DNA of 6,402 nucleotides from Avisuccinivibrio_A sp964399665 (GCA_964399665.1 CAYNSI010000129.1:1-6402), one strand, 5' to 3'. Shown: positions 1-6,242, counted from the first letter of the stretch. Made by a program: numbers and translations. Notes: generated by a model not told the origin, from the sequence alone.

Positions 1-5
1 ACAAT

Positions 6-116
6 ATGAAAAATAAAGCAATATTTTTGAGGATTAGCTTGATGCGTAATTACTACGAAAAAATTTATGATTTTTACAGACGTAGAGTAGGAATTTTACT
101 CAATAAGACCGCATGA
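6..116 (+). CDS. Possible 3' end of an upstream gene, or a 36-aa small ORF (doubtful)
   Basis: An open frame runs from the left edge to a TGA at 114-116. The only ATG that can be placed is at 6-8, giving a basic, aromatic-rich 36-residue peptide with the stretch RNYYEKIYDFYRRR. The frame is also open between the window edge and that ATG, so this may be the tail of a gene entering from the left that converges on murI. No ribosome binding site can be judged because the window starts 5 bases earlier. The DNA is AT-rich like a spacer, and I recognise no family. A 37-codon open run is suggestive only. Confidence 0.22.
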   Translation: MKNKAIFLRISLMRNYYEKIYDFYRRRVGILLNKTA

Positions 117-120
117 AAAT

Positions 121-142
121 GCGCTTTACATCACAAAAGCGC
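121..142 (-). terminator. Candidate intrinsic terminator of murI
   Basis: The 7-base arms at 121-127 (GCGCTTT) and 136-142 (AAAGCGC) pair around an 8-base loop. On the minus strand the stem is followed by ATTTTCATG, a short and imperfect U-run. It lies 36 bases past the murI stop codon, a sensible place for a terminator. The tail is weak, so efficiency is uncertain. On the plus strand there is no U-run after the stem. Confidence 0.42.
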
Positions 143-177
143 AATATAAATCTGCAAGCCTTGGCAGGGTGACGATG

Positions 178-1002
178 TTAATGCAGGAATGGCTGCAGGG
201 CTGAAAAATGGTAATGCCTGAAAGCTTCTTCCCTTACCTTAACTTCAGATCCTGTCATGAACCCCGTATAAAATGCTAAAGGCTTGTGATTTTTGGTACA
301 CAACCTATCCTTTAAATCATATTTTTCAATAAGAGATCTCACTCTGCGGGCTATTGCCATGCCGCTATCTAAAAGAAGGGCATCAGGCAGAGCCTTGGCA
401 AGATATTCCTTAACTAAAGGAAAGTGGGTGCATCCTAAAACTACTACATCAGGACGCTCTTTGGCAGGCAGTGAAGCCCAGGGCGCCACTGTAAGGGCTG
501 CTTCCTTTTCATTAAGAGTGCCGGTGATAAGGTAGTTTTCGGCAATTTCAACCAGCCTGCTGGTTCCTATCTGCAGCACCTTTACCCCTGCTGCATATTT
601 TTCGATAAGGTCTAACGTGTATTGACGGTGTACGGTACCAGGAGTTGCCAGCAATCCTATGATCCCCTTTTGTGTCAGGGATGCTGCAGGCTTGATTGCG
701 GGGACTACTCCTACAATGGGAACTTTAAGGACCGCCCTTAGGTGGGGCAGGGCAATAGTCGAGACGGTGTTGCATGCTACGACAATAAGCTTAACATTAA
801 GCTTATTTACCGCCTGCTCCAACAGATCCCCAACCCTTGAAATTAAAAACTCCTCCTCCTTGTTCCCATAGGGGAAGGCTTTATTATCAAACAGATAATG
901 ACAATTAAGATCAGGAAGCTCTTCATTTACCGCCTGAACTACGGTAAGACCTCCCATGCCGGAGTCAAAATACAAAATACTGTCAGTATCTGTTATAATC
1001 AC
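178..1002 (-). CDS. murI: Glutamate racemase
   Basis: Cytoplasmic, cofactor-independent enzyme that interconverts L- and D-glutamate and supplies D-Glu for UDP-MurNAc-peptide synthesis. At 274 residues it is close to the usual family length. The signature blocks are in order: FDSGMGG (12-18, with catalytic-side Asp13 and Ser14), FPYG (43-46), VACNT (75-79, catalytic Cys77) and LGCTHFP (189-195, second catalytic Cys191 and His193). The block VVGVV-PAIKP plus GLLAT is the gammaproteobacterial type, as I recall it from E. coli MurI. The usual Ala after CNT is Val here, a mild change. The start is GTG at 1002-1000; an in-frame stop four codons upstream excludes an earlier start. The best Shine-Dalgarno, AGGAG, sits 13 bases from the GTG, which is long, so initiation may be weak. 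It is divergent from trmA with a 35-bp gap. I found no convincing promoter for it; one would have to lie inside trmA. Confidence 0.96.
   Translation of the reverse strand: MIITDTDSILYFDSGMGGLTVVQAVNEELPDLNCHYLFDNKAFPYGNKEEEFLISRVGDLLEQAVNKLNVKLIVVACNTVSTIALPHLRAVLKVPIVGVVPAIKPAASLTQKGIIGLLATPGTVHRQYTLDLIEKYAAGVKVLQIGTSRLVEIAENYLITGTLNEKEAALTVAPWASLPAKERPDVVVLGCTHFPLVKEYLAKALPDALLLDSGMAIARRVRSLIEKYDLKDRLCTKNHKPLAFYTGFMTGSEVKVREEAFRHYHFSALQPFLH
991..999 (+). promoter_or_regulatory. Extended -10 promoter of trmA, overlapping the murI start
   Basis: TGTTATAAT at 991-999 is a full TGn extended -10 with a perfect TATAAT hexamer at 994-999. The base expected for the start of transcription is near 1006, leaving a leader of about 32 bases before the trmA ATG. 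At 17-bp spacing the -35 position reads TACAAA, a poor match, which is typical of promoters that rely on the extended -10. The element ends one base before the murI GTG codon (1000-1002 on the minus strand), so it lies within the first codons of murI. Confidence 0.6.
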
Positions 1003-1037
1003 GACCCGTTTTCAACTCCTGATCCTGATGAAAACCT

Positions 1038-2201
1038 ATGCCTGTTTATCTTACCGGAACTACAGATCCTGCCCACTATTCTGACTATCTTGAGCATAAA
1101 TGCTCCTACATTTTAGATCTTTTTAAAGCACATAACCTAAGCTTTCCAAAGCCTGAGATCTTCCCCTCTTCCCCTGTCAATTACCGCATGAGAGCAGAAT
1201 TTGCTCTGTTCTTCAGAACTGATGTCCCGGACCCCTATTTTGAATACGTAATGTTCCAAAAACAAGATAAAGGGAAAAAGAGGATTTTTTTGAATGATTT
1301 TACCCCCGGGGCCAAACCAATAGGAGATCTGTTCTGTCCCTTAAGAAGGGTCATTTTACAGGATGAAAACCTTACCAAAGGATTGTTTCAAATTGATTTT
1401 CTGGTAAATCTTGCACAAGAGTGCGTGATCACTTTGCATTACCACAAAAAGCTTATTGAAATCTCCTTTAACCATGCCTTAAATCTTCTTCAGAATGCTT
1501 TAGGAGATCTTGGTTTTAAGATCAAGGGCATTACCGCCCGGGCAAGAGGACAGCAGCTTATTTCAGGAGATCCTTTTATCATAGAAACCTTCCATCTAAA
1601 AGATGGCAGCACCATATCCTTAAAACAGCTTGAGGGGACCTTCTCCCAGCCGAATGCTGCAGTGTGCTGTAAGATGCTTGATTTTGCCAGAGATTGCTCC
1701 TTTGGTCAGTATGACAACTCCCTTCTTGAACTTTACTGCGGCTCCGGTACTTTTACTGTGGCGCTGGCACCGTTGTATAAAAATGTCCTGGCAACTGAAA
1801 TCTGCAGAACTCCTGCTAAAACTGCCCTGGAAAATCTTGAAAGAAACGGGATCACCAACACCAAAATTGCCAGACTTTCTGCGGCAGAGGCAGGAGATGC
1901 CGTAAACAGAACAAGAAATTTTAAACGCCTTGAGCTTGCCAAAATCAACCTTGATGATTATAGTTTCAAAACGATTTTTATTGATCCTCCCCGTTCGGGA
2001 GTCGGCAGTCCTGAAGGACTGGCATTTACGGCACAATTTGACAGGATTATTTACATTTCCTGCGGTATGGAATCTTTGGCAGAAGATCTTAAGTTCCTTA
2101 CCAAAACTCATAAAATTGAGAGCTTCGCATTATTCGATCAATTCCCTTACACTTTGCATCTTGAAAGCGGAGTACTGCTTACCAAAAAACATCAGCTATG
2201 A
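1038..2201 (+). CDS. trmA: tRNA (uracil-5-)-methyltransferase (m5U54)
   Basis: SAM-dependent enzyme that methylates U54 in the T-loop of tRNAs. It has 387 residues, slightly longer than E. coli TrmA (about 366). Visible blocks are: SPVNYRMRAEF (45-55), GTFSQPNA (200-207), the SAM-binding loop LELYCGSGTFT (230-240), the motif IDPPRSGVG (315-323), the nucleophile region ISCGMESL (340-347, Cys342), and FDQFPYTLHLESGVLLT near the C-terminus, whose Glu376 is the expected proton-abstracting base. The overall pattern, especially the C-terminal FDQFPYT block, favours TrmA over the rRNA enzymes RlmC and RlmD, and I see no 4Fe-4S cysteine set. Unusually, the two residues after the catalytic Cys are Gly-Met, where the family normally has Asn-Pro. 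The ATG at 1038 is the first possible start because an in-frame TGA lies at 1029-1031. No clear Shine-Dalgarno is visible. The stop overlaps the next gene as ATGA. Confidence 0.94.
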   Translation: MPVYLTGTTDPAHYSDYLEHKCSYILDLFKAHNLSFPKPEIFPSSPVNYRMRAEFALFFRTDVPDPYFEYVMFQKQDKGKKRIFLNDFTPGAKPIGDLFCPLRRVILQDENLTKGLFQIDFLVNLAQECVITLHYHKKLIEISFNHALNLLQNALGDLGFKIKGITARARGQQLISGDPFIIETFHLKDGSTISLKQLEGTFSQPNAAVCCKMLDFARDCSFGQYDNSLLELYCGSGTFTVALAPLYKNVLATEICRTPAKTALENLERNGITNTKIARLSAAEAGDAVNRTRNFKRLELAKINLDDYSFKTIFIDPPRSGVGSPEGLAFTAQFDRIIYISCGMESLAEDLKFLTKTHKIESFALFDQFPYTLHLESGVLLTKKHQL

Positions 2202-2581
2202 AACAACAAAATTTGGCAGTCAATATCTACTCCTTGAGAGGACGCAGCAGGGTAACCCAAAACACGGTAACTGCAGTTTCCCGTGAACAGAAAACCAGGA
2301 TCCAGCCCTTTATCACGGCAGCGGTTTTAGAATCCTGCAAAGCCTGCGCCTATTGCTGTGAACAATTGCAAACGGGGATTGCAAAAACTAAGGCTCAGGT
2401 TAAAAAGTATCATGCCGCGCGCAATAGCCTTATTGGTTTGCTTTACGGTACTGAAGTACAGTCAAAAAGAACCGATCCCAACAGGCTGTCGCCCTTCTAC
2501 GGGCTCTTCCGATCTGCAGGACGTTCCAAAGTACTCTTTGACAATGCAGATCCTGCAAATTCAGTCAAAACCATTTTGTAG
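2198..2581 (+). CDS. Unknown 127-aa basic protein with a Cys cluster, coupled to trmA
   Basis: I do not recognise a family. The ATG at 2198 overlaps the trmA TGA (ATGA), the classic arrangement for translational coupling, and no separate Shine-Dalgarno is seen, so the two are probably one operon. The gene fills the gap to the hairpin at 2594. The protein is strongly basic (about 20 Lys/Arg against about 7 Asp/Glu), with Arg clustered near the N-terminus (residues 14-34). A cluster CKACAYCC puts four Cys at 47, 50, 53 and 54, a possible metal or redox site, inside a segment that looks helical (38-72). A Lys-rich stretch (63-70) follows, then RNSLIGLLYGTE (75-86) and a C-terminal SPFYGLFRSAGRSKVLFDNA (98-117). 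There is no signal peptide or membrane segment. The charge and position make an RNA- or ribosome-linked role conceivable, but that is a guess. It could also be a lineage-specific orphan. Confidence 0.62.
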   Translation: MKQQNLAVNIYSLRGRSRVTQNTVTAVSREQKTRIQPFITAAVLESCKACAYCCEQLQTGIAKTKAQVKKYHAARNSLIGLLYGTEVQSKRTDPNRLSPFYGLFRSAGRSKVLFDNADPANSVKTIL

Positions 2582-2593
2582 CTCTTAAAAGCA

Positions 2594-2618
2594 CAAAGCC
2601 GCCTAAGAGGCGGCTCTG
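2594..2618 (-). terminator. Intrinsic terminator of maeB, between converging genes
   Basis: A 7-bp GC-rich core, AGCCGCC (2597-2603) and GGCGGCT (2609-2615), closes a 5-base loop. In minus-strand RNA it extends to 10 pairs including one G-U. The minus-strand tail after the core reads TTTGTGCTTTT, a broken but real U-run, 28 bases past the maeB stop. On the plus strand the same hairpin starts 13 bases after the stop of the 127-aa gene but lacks a U-run, so it may also slow or trim that transcript without being a full terminator for it. Confidence 0.75.
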
Positions 2619-2645
2619 ACTTAACGAAGATCCTTATTTTACCTT

Positions 2646-3896
2646 TTACAGCATATAGTTTTCGGGCATGGGGATCTGAGCCACACCTGAGTCCACAGCT
2701 GCCTGAGCCACGGCACGGGCTACATTCTTCAATAACCTGGGATCCATGGGCTTGGGAATTACGTATTCTGGGCCAAATTCCAAATGATCCACCAAGGCTG
2801 CCTTTACTACCTCCTGAGGAACAGGCTCCTGTGCCAAATATCTAATAGCATTCATTGCAGCTTTCATCATGTCAACATTAATGCGGGAGGCTCTTACATC
2901 CAAGGTTCCCCTGAACAGGAAAGGGAAGCAGAGAACATTGTTAACCTGATTAGGATAGTCAGAGCGTCCGGTACCCATGATGATATCAGGACGCACTCTG
3001 CGTACCAGCAAAGGATCAACTTCAGGATCAGGATTGGAGCAGGCAAACAGCACAGCCTTGGGAGCCAGGCTCTTAACATCATTCTCACTGACAAGCCCCG
3101 GTCCTGATACCCCAAGGAAGATATCAGCACCTTCACAGGCCTCAGTCAACGTCTTAGGCCCTGCATCATTTATAAAATTGGGCTTCTCTCCATTATTAAA
3201 CTGCGGACGGTCAGATCTGATAACTCCGTTTCTGTCTACCATGAAAAGATTCTTCTTTTTGGCACCGCAGGCAAGCAGCAAATTGGAGCAGGCAACCCCC
3301 GCGGCACCAGCTCCCACGCAGACAATCTTGCAGTCCTCAAGCTTTTTTCCCTGAATCTCAAGGGCATTTAGAATACCGGCTGCAGTAACTATGGCAGTGC
3401 CATGCTGATCGTCGTGGAAAACCGGCACCTTGCAGCGCTTGACTAATTCCCGCTCAATGATAAAACACTCCGGAGCCTTGATATCCTCAAGGTTGATGCC
3501 TCCAAAAGAATCGGCGATACACTCTACTGTCTTAATGAATTCCTCAATACCGTCGTGCTTTACTTCAATATCAATAGCATCGATCCCAGCAAAACGGTTA
3601 AAGAGCAGAGCCTTTCCTTCCATCACAGGCTTTGATGCCAGCGGACCTAGATTTCCCAGCCCTAAAATAGCAGTGCCATTGGAAATTACAGCAACAGTAT
3701 TACCCTTTCCCGTGTACCTGAAAGCATCAGCAGGGTTCTTAGCGATCTCGCGGACCGGCTCAGCTACACCGGGGCTGTATGCTAAAGTAAGATCTTCTGC
3801 TGTTTCTGCAGGCTTGGTAATAACAACCTTAATTTTTCCCGGAACAGGATGCTCGTGATACTTCAACGCAGCATCATGTAATTCTTGATGATCCAA
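2646..3896 (-). CDS. maeB: Malic enzyme, short form (malate dehydrogenase, oxaloacetate-decarboxylating)
   Basis: Converts malate to pyruvate and CO2 with NAD(P), in the cytoplasm, or the reverse under high CO2. Its 416 residues match the short bacterial form; it lacks the phosphotransacetylase-like C-terminal domain of E. coli MaeB (759 aa). Visible blocks: LAYSPGVAEP (38-47, catalytic Tyr40), YTGKGN (61-66), NGTAILGLGNLGPLASKP (73-90), VMEGKALLF (91-99, catalytic Lys95), the metal ligands in NLEDIKAPECF (135-145, Glu137 and Asp138) and FHDDQHGT (160-167), the Rossmann loop GAGAAG (195-200), and SNPDPE (287-292). Cofactor preference cannot be settled by eye. The start is TTG at 3896-3894, supported by AGGAGG five bases upstream and by an in-frame TAG four codons before it. 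It lies on the same strand as fruA, 447 bases downstream, so it is probably not simply co-transcribed. A structured element in its leader may control it. Confidence 0.95.
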   Translation of the reverse strand: MDHQELHDAALKYHEHPVPGKIKVVITKPAETAEDLTLAYSPGVAEPVREIAKNPADAFRYTGKGNTVAVISNGTAILGLGNLGPLASKPVMEGKALLFNRFAGIDAIDIEVKHDGIEEFIKTVECIADSFGGINLEDIKAPECFIIERELVKRCKVPVFHDDQHGTAIVTAAGILNALEIQGKKLEDCKIVCVGAGAAGVACSNLLLACGAKKKNLFMVDRNGVIRSDRPQFNNGEKPNFINDAGPKTLTEACEGADIFLGVSGPGLVSENDVKSLAPKAVLFACSNPDPEVDPLLVRRVRPDIIMGTGRSDYPNQVNNVLCFPFLFRGTLDVRASRINVDMMKAAMNAIRYLAQEPVPQEVVKAALVDHLEFGPEYVIPKPMDPRLLKNVARAVAQAAVDSGVAQIPMPENYML

Positions 3897-3907
3897 GATA
3901 TCCTCCT
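3897..3907 (-). promoter_or_regulatory. Consensus ribosome binding site of maeB (TTG start)
   Basis: The minus strand reads AGGAGGA at 3907-3901, then TATC, then TTG. The strong match at a normal distance is the main reason for accepting TTG as the start codon. No ATG or GTG is available between the upstream in-frame TAG and this codon. Confidence 0.85.
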
Positions 3908-3951
3908 AAAAGACTTGTTATTCTTCTGTGCACGAATTAACCATGATTGTC

Positions 3952-3987
3952 AAAAAGAACACGACCTCCGCCTCCTTGCGGCAGGCC
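3952..3987 (-). terminator. Intrinsic terminator or attenuator upstream of maeB
   Basis: In minus-strand RNA the arms at 3987-3978 and 3971-3963 form nine pairs (one G-U) with a single bulged base, around the loop AAGGAG (3977-3972). The tail reads GTGTTCTTTTT down to 3952. This is a good Rho-independent terminator shape. It ends about 55 bases before the maeB start, so it would either close an upstream transcript or attenuate maeB. The loop happens to resemble a Shine-Dalgarno sequence. Confidence 0.62.
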
Positions 3988-4067
3988 ACTTAACTAAACT
4001 GACCATTGTCAGCTGATATCAAAGGCTTTAAGTTTTAAGCTTAAGACCAATTAATCCTTACGATCTA
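3952..4067 (-). ncRNA. Candidate small RNA or attenuator leader upstream of maeB
   Basis: From a predicted transcription start near 4067 to a U-tract ending at 3952 is about 116 bases. The minus-strand RNA folds by eye into three hairpins in a row. Hairpin 1 spans 4048-4024: nine positions with one mismatch and one G-U, and a 7-base loop. Hairpin 2 spans 4014-3997: seven pairs with an AATG loop and perfect CTGAC/GTCAG at its core. Hairpin 3 is the terminator stem, 3987-3963. I recognise no known riboswitch or sRNA family. Two readings fit: a free-standing small RNA, or a 5' leader whose terminator must be bypassed to express maeB. The second is favoured by the lack of a convincing promoter in the 55 bases left before the gene. 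I see no obvious antiterminator strand. Confidence 0.38.
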
Positions 4068-4073
4068 CCAGGC

Positions 4074-4082
4074 AATATAACA
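4074..4082 (-). promoter_or_regulatory. Candidate extended -10 promoter for the maeB leader
   Basis: The minus strand reads TGTTATATT at 4082-4074: an extended TGn element plus TATATT, five of six matches to TATAAT. At 17-bp spacing the -35 hexamer is TGTCTG, a poor match, and it overlaps a palindrome. Predicted transcription starts near 4067. Confidence 0.42.
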
Positions 4083-4096
4083 TATCTGTAAGTCCC

Positions 4097-4107
4097 CAGA
4101 CAGTCTG
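4097..4107. promoter_or_regulatory. Operator-like palindrome over the -35 of the leader promoter
   Basis: CAGAC-A-GTCTG is a perfect 5-bp inverted repeat around one base. It falls at about -30 to -40 relative to the predicted start at 4067, exactly where a -35 element would be. A bound protein there could activate or block the promoter. The site is short, and chance occurrence in an intergenic region is possible. Confidence 0.28.
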
Positions 4108-4187
4108 CACCAACAACAGGTCTTGGCAGCAAATCGTGAAATAGTAAACTTGATCAAACCAGGATCTTAAGATGACGTTTGCTGCAG

Positions 4188-4293
4188 TTTATCTTTGACA
4201 TATGAGCGCATACAACACGAAAAACCGCATAGGTATGCCTCTTTGAGGGTGCTTTAATGCATGTTTTTCCAAATATACACTTTATCTTTGACA
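4188..4293. repeat. Pair of exact 13-base direct repeats downstream of fruA
   Basis: TTTATCTTTGACA occurs at 4188-4200 and again at 4281-4293, the start points 93 bases apart. A shorter echo, TTTTGACA, occurs at 4313-4320. The flanking bases differ between copies. The copies contain TTGACA, but no -10 hexamer sits at workable spacing downstream of any of them, so they are unlikely to be -35 elements. Function unknown. Confidence 0.45.
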
Positions 4294-4343
4294 AGACTCT
4301 ATTGCAGTGTGATTTTGACAGGGACTGTCAGGCTGCCTCCTGC

Positions 4344-6242
4344 TTATGCGTTCCTGCCTTCCTGATCTTTGTGTTCCTGCAGGGCTGCCGGCCTTAAAAA
4401 GACAAAAAGCAAAGCCCCGACAAGAGTTCCTGCCACAAGGGAGAATATTACCAGCCAAGGTTTTTCCGACAAAGGTATTATGAAAATTCCCCCATGGGGA
4501 GCGCATATTCCGGTATGAAGCGGCATGGCAATGCCACCTGCCACCGCAGCTCCTGCTATGCAGGCTGCCCGCATTCTCTTTTCATAAACTTTAAGATAGG
4601 GCAGCACTCCTTCTGTTATAAACAAAAGTCCCTTAAAAAAGGTGCTGAGGGCAAGCCTGCGCTCATCTGCTGTAAAACGCTTTCTCCCGATAAGTCCCGA
4701 GGCCAGGGCGGCTGCCAAAGGAGGCACCATGCCTCCTAACATCACCGCGGCCATTGCCCTGCTGCCGGCCCCTGTTTCGGGGAGACAGTCAGCAAGCAGC
4801 AGAACCCCAAAAGCATATGCCGTCTTATTACAAGGTCCGCCCATATCGGTTGCAATCATGCCCGCGAGCACCGCTCCGACCAGAATCAACTCAAAAACAC
4901 CGGCCTCCATAATAAATTTCTGCACCTGCTGATCGATTATGGCGCAAGGGGTGTTAGTAATAAACTGGGCAATAACCGTAGTAATGGTTGCCCCAAGCAG
5001 CGGATATACCAGCAGGGCTACCAAAGCATCATGACCCTTTAAAAACCTGGAGGCGCCCTGAGCCATAAGAAAGGCTGCCGCCCCTCCGATAAAACCGTTT
5101 ACCACCGCTCCTACAACCCCGGCACCTGCCATGTCAGCGATGACTCCTCCGGTAAAACCTGCCACAAGAGCCGTGCGCCTTGCCATGGAAAAGGCTATAA
5201 AGGCACTTAACACGGGAAACATCAAATGACCTATGCTGGATCCTATGGTATCCAAAAACAGCCCCAGCCTGGTACCAGAGACCATGTCAAGTCTTGCGAT
5301 GGCAGAAAGAATTCCTGCTGTAGCGGCCAAAGGCAAAATATAGATCAAGCCGCTCATTAAATGGCGGTAAAGCTTTTTGAAGATATTGGTTTTTTCGGTC
5401 AGTGGAGAAGTTGCCGTATAAACGGGACAGTCTGCTGCAAGAGCTCTTTCAATCAATTCCTGAGGCTTTCTTACTCCGTCCACGACCCCAGTACGAACCA
5501 TGCGTTTTCCCATAAAGCGGTCCAAAGGCACGGCACGGTCTGAGGCTACAATGACAGCCTTGGCCTTGGCAATTTCCTCAGGCAAAAGAGGGTTGCGGGT
5601 GCCGGCTGCCCCGGCTGCCTCAACCTTGATGGAGATCCCCATCTGTTCAGCTTTTTGCTCCAGGGCTTCAGCAGCCATATAGGTGTGGGACAAGCCCGCA
5701 GGACAGGCCGTCAGGGCTACTATTTCATAGGGAATGTCCTCATCTTGCGGCTTTTTTTCATGCTGTTCCTGCTCAACTTTAAGCTCCCTGCCCTCCTTTT
5801 CATCCAAAAGGTTTAAAAACTCCAGAGAATCGGTGCAGGATATCAACTGGTTTCTAAAATTTTCATCCATTAACAGAGTAGACAGCCTTGCCAGCACATC
5901 AAGATGGGAATTGGGAGCCTGGCGGGGGGAGGCTATCATAAAGATGAGTTTGACAGGACTGCCGTCAACGGCTTCAAAGTCCATCCCCTCCGTGACCACC
6001 ATGGCAGCAAGCCCTGGCTTTGAGCAGGCTTCGCTTTTGGCATGCGGGATGGCTATTCCTTCGCCAAGTCCTGTTGAGCCTTCAGCCTCGCGGTCAAAAA
6101 CTGCTGCTTTAAACTGCTCAGGATCGCTTAAGCATCCTGATGCAAAGAGCAAATCAACAAGGCGGCTGATGGCGGCCTCCTTATTGATGGGCTTAAAGGA
6201 AAGCTCCACCTCCCTTTGGCTGAGCAAATCACGAATACGCAT
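4344..6242 (-). CDS. fruA: PTS fructose-type permease, EIIABC fusion
   Basis: Membrane protein that imports and phosphorylates a sugar using phosphate relayed from PEP via EI and HPr; fructose (giving fructose-1-P) is the likeliest substrate. It has 632 residues in A-B-C order, as in B. subtilis FruA (about 635 aa) and E. coli MngA. EIIA (1-150) has GEGIAIPHAKS with phospho-His67. A charged linker follows (about 148-170). EIIB (about 172-272) has TACPAGLSHTYMAAE with phospho-Cys180, where the family usually reads TACPTGIAHT. EIIC (about 290-617) has many hydrophobic membrane segments plus DMGGPCNKTAYAFG (466-479), FITEGVLPY (541-549) and APHGGIF (581-587). The ATG at 6242-6240 is preceded by AGGGA at 5-base spacing. 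No fruK or fruB partner is visible beside it. Mannosylglycerate or another fructose-family sugar cannot be excluded. Confidence 0.93.
   Translation of the reverse strand: MRIRDLLSQREVELSFKPINKEAAISRLVDLLFASGCLSDPEQFKAAVFDREAEGSTGLGEGIAIPHAKSEACSKPGLAAMVVTEGMDFEAVDGSPVKLIFMIASPRQAPNSHLDVLARLSTLLMDENFRNQLISCTDSLEFLNLLDEKEGRELKVEQEQHEKKPQDEDIPYEIVALTACPAGLSHTYMAAEALEQKAEQMGISIKVEAAGAAGTRNPLLPEEIAKAKAVIVASDRAVPLDRFMGKRMVRTGVVDGVRKPQELIERALAADCPVYTATSPLTEKTNIFKKLYRHLMSGLIYILPLAATAGILSAIARLDMVSGTRLGLFLDTIGSSIGHLMFPVLSAFIAFSMARRTALVAGFTGGVIADMAGAGVVGAVVNGFIGGAAAFLMAQGASRFLKGHDALVALLVYPLLGATITTVIAQFITNTPCAIIDQQVQKFIMEAGVFELILVGAVLAGMIATDMGGPCNKTAYAFGVLLLADCLPETGAGSRAMAAVMLGGMVPPLAAALASGLIGRKRFTADERRLALSTFFKGLLFITEGVLPYLKVYEKRMRAACIAGAAVAGGIAMPLHTGICAPHGGIFIIPLSEKPWLVIFSLVAGTLVGALLFVFLRPAALQEHKDQEGRNA

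Larger units (their letters stand above)
3897..4343. other. Intergenic region between fruA and maeB
   Basis: This 447-bp AT-rich gap has no convincing protein gene on either strand. The maeB-proximal part holds the candidate leader or small RNA with its promoter, operator-like palindrome and terminator. The fruA-proximal part holds a 13-base direct repeat pair, a 15-bp palindrome 13 bases past the fruA stop (4316-4330, arms TGACAG and CTGTCA) and two small palindromes (4150-4157 and 4164-4173). A possible fruA terminator is weak: a 4-bp stem at 4227-4238 followed on the minus strand by GGTTTTTCG. No strong terminator follows fruA, so read-through towards maeB is possible. Confidence 0.6.

Noticed and set aside
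1092..1105. Perfect 6+2+6 inverted repeat (GAGCAT-AA-ATGCTC) early in trmA, possibly an operator for murI.
   Set aside because: It lies within trmA codons 19-23 and is not paired with a recognisable murI promoter; it could be chance.
1620..2111. Long open frame antisense to trmA (163 codons), and similar long frames antisense to fruA and maeB.
   Set aside because: They lie opposite well-conserved genes, show no recognisable domains and no start signals; they are frame shadows.
3925..3953. Perfect TTGACA on the minus strand (3953-3948) as a -35 for maeB downstream of the terminator.
   Set aside because: With 16-18 bp spacing the -10 reads GCACAG, CACAGA or ACAGAA, all poor matches; the hexamer is mostly the end of the U-tract.
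3950..4006. An 18-codon minus-strand ORF inside the maeB leader with a run of Arg codons (AGG AGG CGG AGG) ending in the U-tract, resembling an attenuation leader peptide.
   Set aside because: No Shine-Dalgarno precedes its ATG, which also sits within hairpin 2. The Arg run is explained by the GC-rich terminator stem sequence, and arginine control of malic enzyme has no obvious rationale.
3993..4022. Minus-strand TTGATA, 18 bp, TTTAGT as an alternative maeB promoter.
   Set aside because: Acceptable hexamers, but it would start transcription at the base of the terminator hairpin, so it would not avoid termination. Too weak to list as a feature.
4195..4320. Three plus-strand TTGACA hexamers (4195, 4288, 4315) as promoters.
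   Set aside because: None has a TATAAT-like hexamer at 15-19 bp, and no plus-strand gene follows; they are part of the direct repeats.
4316..4330. Palindrome TGACAG-GGA-CTGTCA just after fruA as its terminator.
   Set aside because: The minus-strand tail is AAATCACAC, with no U-run, so it does not fit an intrinsic terminator.
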